A stretch of 64,000 bases of DNA from contig JAFCMP010000144.1 in the NCBI GenBank assembly GCA_017506865.1, forward strand, positions 106,484-170,483. The letters are read 5' to 3'. The stretch is from Tribonema minus (lineage: Eukaryota; Sar; Xanthophyceae; Tribonematales; Tribonemataceae). Each line of letters opens with the position of its first letter. The first letter of the stretch is position 1. This document shows positions 38,059 through 47,927 of the stretch, in pieces. The notes under the pieces were generated by a model. The model was not told where the DNA came from and ran no database searches. It was given only the letters and a program-made list of their open reading frames with translations. Made by a program: the position numbers and the translations under genes.

Positions 38059-39948
38059 ATGTGTCGCAACGAAGTGCAGATGGTTGACGTCTGCGCGCTA
38101 CATGATCTGGAGGGATGTGCAGATGTACATGTGCTAAACTCTGCGTCTTCTCACGATAGCGACGTTGCAATCTCGAGCGCCACCGAAAACGAGTGGCGCA
38201 GCACTGCGCTCCGGGACCTGCTCTTGTCTGCTCTGAACATGGTGGACGGTCTGTCGTTCAGCACACTCGATACAACAGAGCAGAACGCTCTAGTGGACAG
38301 CCTCAAGATACTTACGGCAGAACCAGGGTCGCTTCTGCCCGTCCCGGACGGTATCAATTTTGCACTGGTGCTGACTGACGGCGCTGCCGTGTGCCTGGAA
38401 GGGACAGGCAGCTTTTTTGGCCACGGGACCTGCTTCGATATGGACTCGCTGCTTTTCAAAGTTCAGCCGGTGAGGGGGACCCTCGTTGTGGGCAGATGCA
38501 CAGCACAGGTAGCGCTGATTGACGAATCATCATTTGGGATATGGGAGCCCGCACGAATCAGGATCATCAAGAGCAGGTTCCCAATATTAAGCAATGTGGA
38601 CGACTCGACTGTTGCTCAGCTCCACTTTGGATACGAGCGGATCAGCGTCAGGCACAGCGTAGAAGTCGGGGCACACCAGCTCGTATTCATCACTTCCGGG
38701 GTCATGGCCTGCACCTGCTTAGCCCCTCCCTTCTTCCCTGGCCATATCGTTGGACTAACCGAGCTGCTTTGTGGGCGCCGCATGGTGGCCATCACCGAGA
38801 CTCGATGCACCTGTGCAGTTCTGACTGGCGAGGCATTTTTGCACATGATGCAGAACAGCCAAGTGCTGTGTGTGGCCGTATTTGAGATGGCGCTCTGCCG
38901 CGCAGCTCTCACAGAAAGGTTTGCAAAGATTGATAGCGGCATATACGAAACATCCGAGGACGCACACCTTCACATGAACGCAGCCGCAACAGTCCAACAA
39001 CCCTCGTATACTGTGCGAGGATTTGGAATCATCAAGAGATTAGGATCTGGAGCGACAGCAACTGTGTATGAGGCTTGCACTGAGAAAAATGAGGTAGTGG
39101 CACTGAAGGTGGTGATGCGCGATAGAAACACGTACATGCGAGAACTGAGAGTACTGAAGGAGATGCGACACGACAGGATTGTCAAGCTTTTCCGTTCTGA
39201 AGAGAATGAAAGCTACAGGAAAACAGGTCCATTCTTGATCGTGATGGAGCTTGAGCCGTGGGGATCGCTCTCCGGCCTGGTTCTGTGGGGATCCGAAGCC
39301 GCGCAGTGCATGCGAGACGTTGCCATCGCGCTGCAGTACATTCACCGCAAGGGGTACATTCATGGAGATATTAAGCCCGCTAATCTCCTGAGGGATGGCT
39401 GTGGCAGAATCAAAGTCTGCGATTTTGGATGCTGCAAGAAGATTGCGACTGATGACGACACTGTATTTCGCCGTCCACAGGGGACCCCCGCCTTCATGTC
39501 CCCCGAGGCCTACCGAGGGCACGGTGGCACAACAGCCTGCGACGTGTGGTCACTCGCGGCTACAATCTTCTGCGTAGTTCGAGGTCATCCTCCTTTCATG
39601 GGGCAGAACTTGGTAGAGAAGATCATGTATGGCGCGCCCGATTCCCATAGGTCAGCCCCTGTTGTCTGCTGTGAAGAAGAGTCCAACCTGGCGCACCTGG
39701 TGAACTGGGGGTTGTCCAAACCTGCCAGGGACAGGCCTTCAGTGGATGATGTTCTGCACCATCCATGGATGGCAAATGCGGAGGATTTGCGGGCTCGGGA
39801 CGCAGCATGTCACCTGTTTTCTCCGTCCTCATCTGAAGCCGGGTCGAATGTGTCTGCTCACTCAAACTCAATTGAGTCCAGCACCCACATCGGGGTTGTG
39901 CCTTCTATGTCCCCTTCAATTTTCCTTGCGAAGTATACAGTGGTGTAG
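38059..39948 (+). CDS. Cyclic-nucleotide-type Ser/Thr protein kinase
   Basis: The protein has 629 residues. About residues 70-165 and 175-290 resemble two cyclic-nucleotide-binding beta barrels (second: GHIVGLTELLCGRRMVAI, compared with GE.AL....R.A). About 318-580 form a full kinase domain: GSGATATVYEA loop, VALKVV lysine, YIHGDIKPANLL (HGD replacing HRD), VCDFGCC, MSPEAYRG, DVWSLAATIFCVVRG. The order matches cGMP-dependent protein kinases. The phosphate-binding cassettes are degenerate, so nucleotide control is unproven. The last 50 residues are Ser-rich. The 3' end overlaps the opposing gene by 91 bases. Confidence 0.82.
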   Translation: MCRNEVQMVDVCALHDLEGCADVHVLNSASSHDSDVAISSATENEWRSTALRDLLLSALNMVDGLSFSTLDTTEQNALVDSLKILTAEPGSLLPVPDGINFALVLTDGAAVCLEGTGSFFGHGTCFDMDSLLFKVQPVRGTLVVGRCTAQVALIDESSFGIWEPARIRIIKSRFPILSNVDDSTVAQLHFGYERISVRHSVEVGAHQLVFITSGVMACTCLAPPFFPGHIVGLTELLCGRRMVAITETRCTCAVLTGEAFLHMMQNSQVLCVAVFEMALCRAALTERFAKIDSGIYETSEDAHLHMNAAATVQQPSYTVRGFGIIKRLGSGATATVYEACTEKNEVVALKVVMRDRNTYMRELRVLKEMRHDRIVKLFRSEENESYRKTGPFLIVMELEPWGSLSGLVLWGSEAAQCMRDVAIALQYIHRKGYIHGDIKPANLLRDGCGRIKVCDFGCCKKIATDDDTVFRRPQGTPAFMSPEAYRGHGGTTACDVWSLAATIFCVVRGHPPFMGQNLVEKIMYGAPDSHRSAPVVCCEEESNLAHLVNWGLSKPARDRPSVDDVLHHPWMANAEDLRARDAACHLFSPSSSEAGSNVSAHSNSIESSTHIGVVPSMSPSIFLAKYTVV

Positions 39949-41936
39949 CCATCAGGAGGAACAGGGAAGTACTCCTTGGGCTTTTTCCGCATGTCGTCAT
40001 TGGGTAAGGTGCTCTCCGGGATCTCAACCAGCACCTCGCCGTGCATCGCCGACTGCACCTTGAAGTACTTGAGCCTACCGAACAATGCGTCATCAGCCTT
40101 CTCTCCAAACTTGAAGCCCTGCAGCATGCCGCTGTACAGTTGAGCCCTCTCCTGCGCAATAGGACCAGTGGATCTGGGGATCCCACGGATCTTGGCGGTT
40201 GTAGCCTCGCTTCTCGTGTTGTCTGGGTCAATTATATTGATAGTGTTGTGCTTCAGGGCGCCGTAGATGGCCAGCTGGGCCTGCTCGACGCTGTTGATGT
40301 ATGTCGCGGTGGCTAGCTCAAGTGTTGTCCGCTCTGCAGTTTTCACGATGTTGACTGTCATGCGCGGAATCCGGCCTGAGTCGAGCGAAGCATCCTCAAG
40401 GCTGAGTAGATCAGTGTACTGCTTCGCGTGTTCACGGACCTCCGCGTCCGCCCAGGGGTCGGGCTTCACCCCGTTCCTATTCACGAACCTTGAATCTAAG
40501 CCGACAGCGGGGTTCCGACGCTGGCCACTGAAGTATGTTTGCGGCCCTGGGCGTGGCAGATTGGATTGTCTCAGGTCGCTCAGTCGCTGCCGAACATTTG
40601 GTGTAGCGAAATCTGAGGTGGAGATTGAGGACGAGCTAGAACCCGAACTTCGGCGGGAGGTGGGGCTATCGCTATCACTCTCCTCGTACGTGATCATGAC
40701 ATGCTCCTGGAGCGGGAGGATTCGCTTACGAAGAATCTCGTACCTCTTCACAAAAGGCGTGTCCTTGTCGATACTCCAGAGATCGACGACCTGGAACTTG
40801 GCAATGCTCCATCCCAGGTCGTGTCTGTCTTTGTCGGAGTCATCCGTGAGAGCCGCTGCAAGCTCCCTGATCTCGGTGTGGATGGCGTCCTGGTAAAAGT
40901 CGATGATATCTCTGTCAGCCTCAGTTCTTGCTGCAGTTTTCTCCATGTCGGGCCATTTCTTCACAAATTTCTCTGGCTCCTTGCCCTGCTCAGTGCCAAT
41001 CGCCATGACGTATGCGCGAAGCTTTGCGTAACTCTCAAGGAGATTAACGTTGACAGAATATTCGGAGCTCTTCTCTTTGAACCTCTTCATCGCCATCTGC
41101 ATAAATCTGGAGCCGAGTTCGTAATTCTCGTCCTGCATGCTTTCATCAATGTGGGCCAGCGCGTTGTCGACATTCGCCTTCGCATTTTCAAGTCGCGCTT
41201 CGGCTGCCTTGCCACGCTGGATGAAGTCGCTCTGAGATTCTCCTTTGTTTCGTTCGCCTGCACGTTGCACGGCAATGCGCGCTTTCTTCAGTGCCGCCAT
41301 CACATCCCTCAAGCCAGGGTCAGCGAAGACGGTGAGTACGAGCTTGGAGTACAGCTTCTTGATCTCGTCCCGTACGTACATGAAGTGAACTTCCGTCTCA
41401 TAAGGGATATAGAGGATGCCGTCAAAAGCAATATCCCGCGGCCAGCCAGCGGTGAATGTGGCGAGCGCCTCGCTTGGGAAACGAGTGTTGAGGCGGAAGA
41501 CAGAGCCATCGGTGTTGTAGAGGCGGTCGCCGTTCCAGCGCAGCACATATCCGCCGATCTCCCTCTTCATCATCATGTACGTCACATAGTTACGCAAGAA
41601 TGATTCATTGGTGGCCTCGGCGTAGGGGCGAAGCACCTCCTCTGGCGCAAACTTGGACTTGGTGATGTCGTAGCCGATCATGGGCTTCTCGCCTTCCGCC
41701 TCCACCCACTGCGCCTTCCCGTTCACCATTTTGGCATACCATTGGGACTTGATGGACCCCTCCCGATTCACGTTCTCAGAACCATCCTTGATCTGACCAA
41801 TGTACTCTGCCGCATCAAAGTTAGGCTTCTGAGGGGTCGTGGCCTCCCTCTTTGCCACCTTCCACTCTCCGCCGGTCAGCTGGTACACATCACCCGTCAG
41901 GGTCTTGATGGTCTTCGACTTCAGGCTGGAAGCCAT
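39858..41936 (-). CDS. Large protein with a ligase-like segment
   Basis: From MASSLKSKTIKTL at 41936 the protein has 692 residues. About residues 115-170 read MMMKREIGGYVLRWNGDRLY, a DGSVFRLNTRFP segment and AFDGILY, resembling motifs I-III of ATP-dependent DNA ligases (K.DG.R..W....L.SR.G..F, LDGELW). The expected KxDG is KREIGG here, so the domain may be inactive or the resemblance fortuitous. The middle (about 190-400) is helical and coiled-coil-like. A Ser-rich linker precedes a conserved-looking C-terminal 200 residues. Abundant virion proteins often look like this; I do not know the function. Confidence 0.6.
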   Translation of the reverse strand: MASSLKSKTIKTLTGDVYQLTGGEWKVAKREATTPQKPNFDAAEYIGQIKDGSENVNREGSIKSQWYAKMVNGKAQWVEAEGEKPMIGYDITKSKFAPEEVLRPYAEATNESFLRNYVTYMMMKREIGGYVLRWNGDRLYNTDGSVFRLNTRFPSEALATFTAGWPRDIAFDGILYIPYETEVHFMYVRDEIKKLYSKLVLTVFADPGLRDVMAALKKARIAVQRAGERNKGESQSDFIQRGKAAEARLENAKANVDNALAHIDESMQDENYELGSRFMQMAMKRFKEKSSEYSVNVNLLESYAKLRAYVMAIGTEQGKEPEKFVKKWPDMEKTAARTEADRDIIDFYQDAIHTEIRELAAALTDDSDKDRHDLGWSIAKFQVVDLWSIDKDTPFVKRYEILRKRILPLQEHVMITYEESDSDSPTSRRSSGSSSSSISTSDFATPNVRQRLSDLRQSNLPRPGPQTYFSGQRRNPAVGLDSRFVNRNGVKPDPWADAEVREHAKQYTDLLSLEDASLDSGRIPRMTVNIVKTAERTTLELATATYINSVEQAQLAIYGALKHNTINIIDPDNTRSEATTAKIRGIPRSTGPIAQERAQLYSGMLQGFKFGEKADDALFGRLKYFKVQSAMHGEVLVEIPESTLPNDDMRKKPKEYFPVPPDGYTTVYFARKIEGDIEGTTPMWVLDSIEFE

Positions 41937-42060
41937 GTCCCAGTTCCTTGTTGTAGTGCTGCACAAGAAAAAAATGACCTCTCTGCACGCGTTTGGTCTG
42001 ACGCTGATGACACTGTCCTCGCGGCATTTACCAAATGCAGGAGGTGCACGAAATGCAAAG

Positions 42061-42080
42061 TGGGAATGGCACGCATATAT
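42061..42080 (+). promoter_or_regulatory. Class B half site with TATA-like core
   Basis: TGGGAATGGCACGCATATAT lies 36-55 bases before the ATG at 42116. Confidence 0.4.
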
Positions 42081-42115
42081 GCCGACCACAAGTTACTCCC
42101 CTCACGCACAGGACA

Positions 42116-42331
42116 ATGTCGGATAAGCCGGGCTCCATGCTCATGTGGTTCAGGCGCAATGGCCTTTGTGAGGAGTGGGCGATGGAGCAGGTATACGGCG
42201 CAATGTGGGTGCCACTGCGAGTGCCAGTGCGACTCTGCCGACCCCTCTACCCCGAGACACTCCTGAAAATGCTCACGGACGCGGAAGTGGAGGAAGGGGA
42301 GATTGCGGATGAGGGGCATGGTAAAAAATAA
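42116..42331 (+). CDS. Small protein of unknown function
   Basis: The product has 71 residues (MSDKPGSMLMWFRRNG) with an acidic C-terminus (DAEVEEGEIADEG). The start is chosen because the class B/TATA element lies just upstream. No motif is recognised. Confidence 0.45.
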   Translation: MSDKPGSMLMWFRRNGLCEEWAMEQVYGAMWVPLRVPVRLCRPLYPETLLKMLTDAEVEEGEIADEGHGKK

Positions 42332-42349
42332 GTTTCATTATGCAAAAGC

Positions 42350-42706
42350 ATGTCTGCGTGGGAAGCCGCACAGCGCGAGACTTTACGACAGGTGAGGGCA
42401 GTCTCAGACTACACGAAGGACGAGCTCATAGCGGATTACACGCAGCTGCTGGCGAGGCTAGCAGACCTCAGAGGCGAGGAGCCCAAAAAGCGGGCCTTCA
42501 TCATGCAGACAGAGTTCGCGCGGCTGGCAGTGGCGTACTCCGGGCTGTTTAGCGTGGCGTGCCACCGCGCAGTGCCTCCGGACCTTCCCACAGTGCTGAA
42601 GCTCTTGGTGTTAGGCCAAGAAAGGGAGAAAGGGGAGATAGCTGAAGCCAAGGCGAGGGGCATTGTAATGGACATTGCCGAGGGGTGCAGGCGCAAGTCG
42701 CATTAA
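42350..42706 (+). CDS. Small helical protein
   Basis: The product has 118 residues, helical, with SAWEAAQRETLRQVRAVSDY, DELIADYTQLLARLADL and a basic end. It follows the 71-residue gene by 18 bases, with an A-tract (GTAAAAAATAAG at about 42321) in between. Similar short helical proteins are common in large DNA viruses; no specific family is named. Confidence 0.55.
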   Translation: MSAWEAAQRETLRQVRAVSDYTKDELIADYTQLLARLADLRGEEPKKRAFIMQTEFARLAVAYSGLFSVACHRAVPPDLPTVLKLLVLGQEREKGEIAEAKARGIVMDIAEGCRRKSH

Positions 42707-42713
42707 TGCTGCT

Positions 42714-43445
42714 TCAATCTTCTTCCTCGCCGCACCAACTCTCTGTTGATGTTTCATCTGATGATTGCTCAGACCACGAAGAATCGCTGACATCGTCCTC
42801 GCCGTCGTCATCTTCAATTTCATCTGCTGCGACTTGACGCCGCTCAATAACGCTCGCTTGGGCGACCCTCGCGCTGCGGCGAAGCCCTGGCAGCACCACC
42901 ATGAAGCGAATGGAACCCACCAGTGAAAGAACGTGCCACAGGCGCTGTCCCGCCGGCATCCGTGCTTGCGCCAGTTCAACCAGGCCCCTACATATGTCCT
43001 CCCACGCCGCCTCTCCCCCCCCTGCTGCGAACACATCAACACAGATGTCGCAGAGAGTGCGCGCGGCGGTTGCCATGGCGGCGTCGTACGTGTACGCGTC
43101 TGACCCCTCCGCCACCGAGACTACCGCGTCTCGCGCTTCACCTTCAAAGTACTGCATCGTTTGCATTGCCTCGTCGCGTCTCCGCTTTGCCCTCGCTGCA
43201 CGGCGCCCGCCTGTCGCACTCTCCACCTCCCCGTCCGGGCTGAGACTCAAAGCCGCTGCATTGAGAACATTCACGTCGTCCGCACTAAACGCTGCACGTG
43301 TGAGCGGGTTGGTGGATCCGGGGCATGCGACCAAGTACGAGTGCAGCGCCAGAGTGCCGAATGACACGCCGTCATGGACAAATGTCCCTTTTCCAGGGGG
43401 AAGGGGCTCTAGACTGATAGGACAGCACAGGGCGTCGCCCTTCAT
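42714..43445 (-). CDS. U-box/RING-like domain protein
   Basis: From MKGDALCCPISLEPL at 43445 the protein has 243 residues. Residues 8-70 follow a U-box-like plan (CPISLEPL, then ...TFVHDGVSFGTLALHSYL, then NPLTRAAFSADDV). This layout recurs in giant-virus proteins and in E3 ligases that lack zinc. The middle is helical and the last 30 residues are acidic and Ser-rich. Ubiquitin ligation is an inference. It diverges from the exonuclease gene. Confidence 0.6.
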   Translation of the reverse strand: MKGDALCCPISLEPLPPGKGTFVHDGVSFGTLALHSYLVACPGSTNPLTRAAFSADDVNVLNAAALSLSPDGEVESATGGRRAARAKRRRDEAMQTMQYFEGEARDAVVSVAEGSDAYTYDAAMATAARTLCDICVDVFAAGGGEAAWEDICRGLVELAQARMPAGQRLWHVLSLVGSIRFMVVLPGLRRSARVAQASVIERRQVAADEIEDDDGEDDVSDSSWSEQSSDETSTESWCGEEED

Positions 43446-43503
43446 CTGCTCTTCGCTGCACGCTTGCACAACAAAAAAACGTGGCAGCTGCTGCTGTCAA
43501 AAA

Positions 43504-44361
43504 ATGTATGCCGCTGCGCAAAGCATGTTTACCACGTATTATGCGCCCGTGATGCGTGATGCCGGTGCGGGATTTCTAAACTTTGAGGACTTCCCGCGTC
43601 GTTACGACGCCACGTGGATCTGGTGCGATATAGAGTGCACGGGACTAGACCCCACATCACCGGGCTTTGGCGTGCTGGAGATTGCCGCGGCCGTCACTGG
43701 TGATGACCTGACCGTGCAAGACACATTTCACGTCATCATCCATCAGCCCGACCGCGTGCTCGCGGGCGCATCGAGCTGGTGCGCTGAGCACTTTGGTCCC
43801 CGCTACGCTGGCGGCAATGACCTCTTCCAACAGTGCCGGGCGTCTGTCATCTCCGAAGCGGAGGCCGGCGAATTGTTGGAAGCTTTCATCGTCAAGCACG
43901 CGAAGCCGCGGAAGGCGCGTGCCGCTGCGGCCGCAGAGGTGCCCGAGGCGGTGGTGAAGCGGAACGTCTTCAAGACAGCAGAGTTCGGGGATGTGATTGA
44001 GGACGGTGATGCAATGGCTGGGGATATTGAGGCGCAGGACACACGGCAGCATCGGGCAGGGCCCGCCTACGGCCGGCCGAGGCCGCGCGCGCAGCAGCAT
44101 GATGTGTACCGAGTCATGTTTGCAGGCTGCAGTTGCTACTTCGATCGCGGTGTCATCCTCAACCGATTCCCCAATCTGCGCAAATACATTGCTCACAAGA
44201 CGATTGACGTCACGAGCGTCCTGGAGATCACCAGGCGCTGGCGCCCCGACCTCCTGCGCTCCCTGCCGGCCCCTCAGGGGACCCACAGGGCCCTGCCGGA
44301 CGTCCTCGAGTCAATTTGCCTGCTGCGGTGGGTCATAACCAATCTCTTCGCGGCGCGCTGA
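43504..44361 (+). CDS. Oligoribonuclease-type 3'-5' exonuclease
   Basis: The ATG at 43504 (A-tract immediately before it) gives 285 residues. Motif Exo I is WCDIECTGLD (about 40-49), with VLEIAAAV, a central DR..L..FPNL region, and HRALPDVLESI (about 261-271) as Exo III. The DEDDh set of acidic residues and the final His appear complete. The family removes 2-5-nt RNA ends. The protein is longer than usual because of an insert of about 75 Ala- and Arg-rich residues near 130-205. Confidence 0.8.
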   Translation: MYAAAQSMFTTYYAPVMRDAGAGFLNFEDFPRRYDATWIWCDIECTGLDPTSPGFGVLEIAAAVTGDDLTVQDTFHVIIHQPDRVLAGASSWCAEHFGPRYAGGNDLFQQCRASVISEAEAGELLEAFIVKHAKPRKARAAAAAEVPEAVVKRNVFKTAEFGDVIEDGDAMAGDIEAQDTRQHRAGPAYGRPRPRAQQHDVYRVMFAGCSCYFDRGVILNRFPNLRKYIAHKTIDVTSVLEITRRWRPDLLRSLPAPQGTHRALPDVLESICLLRWVITNLFAAR

Positions 44362-44736
44362 TCACCGTCCTCGGCGCAGACGCCGTGCAGGCGCCCTCGC
44401 TGCCTTCTTCACGGGCGCTGTAACTGCTGATTGGACGGCGGGTTCTTCTGCTGCTTCAGGCTCAGGGCCAGCGAGGACTTTAGAGAGGCTCTGAGTCTGC
44501 GGCACAAAGTCCTTCTCATCCACCGCCATGACAACAGAGTGCTTGCCAGGTTGTACAGGAATGCGCGCTGGCGCGGGCTTGGGCGCGGGTTTGGGCACGG
44601 GCGCGGGCGCGGGGACGCCCGCTGGTGCAAGCGTGGACACAAGCGCGGGGTCCTGTGCAGTCACAGCCTCAGGTTCGGATTTGCAGGGCGGAGCTTCGCC
44701 GTGCGATTTGACATAGACCCTCCCGATGATCGTCAT
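44362..44736 (-). CDS. Pro/Ala-rich protein with basic tail
   Basis: The product has 124 residues: MTIIGRVYVKSHGEAPPC, then a PAPVPKPAPKPAPA repeat region, a short more ordered patch (HSVVMAVDEKDFVPQ) and a basic C-terminus (KKAARAPARRLRRGR). It is probably disordered and nucleic-acid binding. It converges with the exonuclease gene without overlap. Confidence 0.5.
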   Translation of the reverse strand: MTIIGRVYVKSHGEAPPCKSEPEAVTAQDPALVSTLAPAGVPAPAPVPKPAPKPAPARIPVQPGKHSVVMAVDEKDFVPQTQSLSKVLAGPEPEAAEEPAVQSAVTAPVKKAARAPARRLRRGR

Positions 44737-44778
44737 GACCCTTTCTCAACACTACAGATTTTTTCAGGCCGTCACCGC

Positions 44779-45354
44779 TCATGCGACTTCGTCAGTGAAT
44801 GACAGGCGTGCACTGTAAGAACCATCGCCGTTCTTGCTATCAAAGCTGAGCGTGTTGCCCCCGTTGGGCGCCTCACCAGCCCCGAAACGTATTCTGAACT
44901 GCTGTTCTGAACCGAAATACATAGAAGCGGAGTCAGTCGAGAACTGAATGCCGGCGTAGTTGATGGCGGTCGTGCTCGCCTGTGAAGTATCCGTTGAACT
45001 CGTGCTGGTGACGACGAGCTGCTCATGATCAATTTCAAACGCATTGTCTATTGTCTTCTCGCTGCCGTTTGTCCGCAGCGTGCCTACGCTGTATGTGCCT
45101 TTACTCATTGCTGAATCGACACTGTAGATATTTCTGGCCACCTCGCTGACGGCGCCGCTCGCCTCTCTCATGTACGAGTAGCAAGTGCCGGTCCCTGTGG
45201 CGCCATCAGCCTTATCAGTCACCATAATACTGCGATTGAACACGACGTCCTTTGCATATGTGCTACCATAGGTGCTCACCACCTTAGCGGCCGTGGCAGT
45301 GCTGTGAGGAAATGTCAATTGCGCAACATCTGCAAACACCAATACTATGGGCAT
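44779..45354 (-). CDS. Fibre-like structural protein
   Basis: From MPIVLVFADVAQ at 45354 the protein has 191 residues; the frame continues upstream, so a 5' exon is possible. STYGSTYAKDVVFNRSIMV parallels QSFGDARSRDVFNRNIYQA of the spliced fibre protein at 49420. The end (IQFSTDSASMYFG..QQFRIRFGAG, NTLSFDSKNGDGSYSARLSF) is typical of beta-structured trimeric fibres. It is probably a virion surface fibre. The shared N-terminal motif may be the virion attachment segment. Confidence 0.6.
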   Translation of the reverse strand: MPIVLVFADVAQLTFPHSTATAAKVVSTYGSTYAKDVVFNRSIMVTDKADGATGTGTCYSYMREASGAVSEVARNIYSVDSAMSKGTYSVGTLRTNGSEKTIDNAFEIDHEQLVVTSTSSTDTSQASTTAINYAGIQFSTDSASMYFGSEQQFRIRFGAGEAPNGGNTLSFDSKNGDGSYSARLSFTDEVA

Positions 45355-45617
45355 CGCGCTCGTCTCGTTGCTCACATGATAAGATTTTATTTGGTCAATT
45401 GTGTGAACGAGGCTGATGTGCAGCAACCCGCACTGCCGTGCATGATGGAAGCGTACACACTTCTGGCAAGGCACACTGGGTGTTGTTGCTGTCAACCGCG
45501 GCCCAGTGGCGTTGATGTAGGATTGGCGGCGATGCGATGAACTGTGCGGGCGATCCCTCGTAGGCTGCCGCCTAGAGTGCGTCCGCTGCGGCAACGACAA
45601 ATGTGGCAATCGCGGGT

Positions 45618-46060
<443 letters not shown>

Positions 46061-46101
46061 TCTTCTGCTTGAAAAATGTATGTGTATTCACAACCGCCGA
46101 T

Positions 46102-46518
46102 ATGGCTCGCACAAAGCAGACTGCGCGCAAATCAACCGGCGGCAAGGCACCCCGCAAGCAGCTGGCGACCAAAGCTGCACGAAAAAGCGCACCCGCCACC
46201 GGCGGCGTGAAGAAGCCTCACCGATTCCGTCCTGGAACAGTCGCCCTACGCGAGATAAGGAGATATCAGAAGAGCACAGAACTGCTGATACGCAAGCTTC
46301 CGTTTTCCAGACTAGTACGGGAGATCATCCAGGATTATAAGGCTGGATTTGACTTCAGGTTTCAGGGATCTGCAATGCTCGCCTTGCAAGAGGCAGCGGA
46401 GGCGTACCTAGTCGGTATCTTCGAAGACACCAACCTATGTGCCATTCACGCCAAGCGCGTTACCATAATGCCCAAAGATGTCCAGCTCGCCCGTAGAATC
46501 AGAGGCGAACGCTCTTAA
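46102..46518 (+). CDS. Histone H3, second tandem copy
   Basis: The protein has 138 residues. It is nearly identical in DNA to the first copy over the tail, but keeps Ser28 and differs in the core: [20 protein letters not shown] carries two extra residues at the start of helix 2. The start is at MARTKQ; the sequence between the two genes is only 41 bases and includes a class A A-tract. The pair probably arose by tandem duplication and has since diverged in loop 1. Confidence 0.93.
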   Translation: MARTKQTARKSTGGKAPRKQLATKAARKSAPATGGVKKPHRFRPGTVALREIRRYQKSTELLIRKLPFSRLVREIIQDYKAGFDFRFQGSAMLALQEAAEAYLVGIFEDTNLCAIHAKRVTIMPKDVQLARRIRGERS

Positions 46519-46613
46519 AATAGTAATAACTACTTCGCGTTAAACTCCATTGATTTAAAATGTTTACAGTCCACCAAAGAGCCCCGGTCACACCGAACAA
46601 CGCACTGTCATAA

Positions 46614-47903
46614 ATGACACTGAAGCAGAGGATCATAAGGACGGTTCTGGCTTACGTTTGTAATGGCAACCAATGTGATTGCGGGAAGACATTCCGTGAC
46701 AAATCGGCTTTGACACGGCATGTCGCATCGTTCGCCTCCTTCAAGCATCCCGGCTGGTTGCGTGACCACAAGGTATACGCCGAAATAGATTTTGAAGAGT
46801 GCTTGAAGATTGGCATTACCAAACAGCAGATCGACAAGTTCAGAGTTGGCAACTCTACGCGGCTGCATTGGAGACATGTTGTGTCATGCGGTTGTGAGCA
46901 CAAGTGGGAAGCACCTGTCCGAAAGAGGGCAGTTGGTAACACAGGGTGCAGTGAATGTGCACGCAACCGCAAGACATGCTGCATTCATCAGTCGCTGCTT
47001 TACAAATTCCCTGGCATCACGAACCAGTTACACCCCACACGCAACGGCAACCTGGACCCATCGTCCAAGCCCGCTTCTTCAAACGACACCGTTGACTGGT
47101 TATGCATATGCGATTGCGGTGAGGAACACATTTGGAGCGCTAAAATAAACAACCGCACAACTGAAGCCAATATGAACGGCTGCCCAATCTGCTCACTCGG
47201 CGCCACAAGAGAGAGCTGCCGATGCAAGTCGCTGGGTACGACGAACCCGAACTTGTGTGCAGAAATCGACATGGAGAATGACCGTACCATGTCGTCTATG
47301 AGTGAGCAGGAGCGATGGGACTTCCTGTTTCGCCTACCGCCGATGGGAACACAGTACTTGCTGTGGAAGTGTGATGTGCCGGAGCACGAAAGCTGGGAAG
47401 CACAGGTGTACAACAGGAACGGTGTCGGAAGTGGTTGCCCACGATGCAAGTCAAGCAAACTAGAACGCGATGCAGCAGCTGTTTTGAAAGTGATGGGTTT
47501 CAAATTCGAATGTGAATTCAGATTTCCCAACTCTGCTTATAGGTACGACTTTCTCGTTCATGAGACCGCTTCCACACCGCCATGGTTGCTAGAGATGGAC
47601 GGTACTCAGCACTTTGTGGCTACCAGCTTCGGAAGCAATATTAAGACGAAGGAGGAGATGTTCTTGACTCAGCGCAAGCGAGACATTGAGAAGGATGGAC
47701 TGGCACAGATCAGCAAAGTGCACATGCTGCGCATTCCTCACACCCACGCTGCGATTGAAGAGATCAAAGAGTACATCGAGCACTTCTTGCGAGTGACCGC
47801 ACAGCACACCGGGGGCACACTGAAAATGTGTGTGAACGGCAAGCTGTACGATGAACAGCCTACAGTGGAGCAGTTGGAGTTGTATGTGGACAGTGCCTCA
47901 TGA
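46614..47903 (+). CDS. DUF4379-type endonuclease (treble clefs plus Vsr-like domain)
   Basis: The protein has 429 residues. It starts with a C2H2-like finger (CDCGKTFRDKSALTRH). Three or four zinc modules of the DUF4379 kind follow (CGCEHKWEAPVRKR...GCSEC, CDCGEEHIWSAKINNR...GCPIC, ...ESWEAQVYNRNG.GSGCPRC). The C-terminal part is Vsr/PD-(D/E)XK-like: RYDFLV...LLEMDGTQHF and IPHTHA. The family is regarded as mobile or antagonistic endonucleases of large viruses. A related, damaged gene lies at 51161-52476. Confidence 0.75.
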   Translation: MTLKQRIIRTVLAYVCNGNQCDCGKTFRDKSALTRHVASFASFKHPGWLRDHKVYAEIDFEECLKIGITKQQIDKFRVGNSTRLHWRHVVSCGCEHKWEAPVRKRAVGNTGCSECARNRKTCCIHQSLLYKFPGITNQLHPTRNGNLDPSSKPASSNDTVDWLCICDCGEEHIWSAKINNRTTEANMNGCPICSLGATRESCRCKSLGTTNPNLCAEIDMENDRTMSSMSEQERWDFLFRLPPMGTQYLLWKCDVPEHESWEAQVYNRNGVGSGCPRCKSSKLERDAAAVLKVMGFKFECEFRFPNSAYRYDFLVHETASTPPWLLEMDGTQHFVATSFGSNIKTKEEMFLTQRKRDIEKDGLAQISKVHMLRIPHTHAAIEEIKEYIEHFLRVTAQHTGGTLKMCVNGKLYDEQPTVEQLELYVDSAS

Positions 47904-47927
47904 TGTCAACTCGCCCGCCAAGAGGAT

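Noticed and set aside
40701..41603. A 300-codon open frame on the plus strand
   Set aside because: It is antisense to the ligase-like gene, with no motif and no upstream element.
44362..44736. Linker histone H1 candidate (Pro/Ala/Lys rich)
   Set aside because: There is no winged-helix domain and the basic patch is Arg-rich and short.
45290..45380. An intron near the start of the 44779 fibre gene (GTGAGC to TTTGCAG)
   Set aside because: The candidate would be 46 bases or less and no choice of acceptor restores a sensible start in phase.
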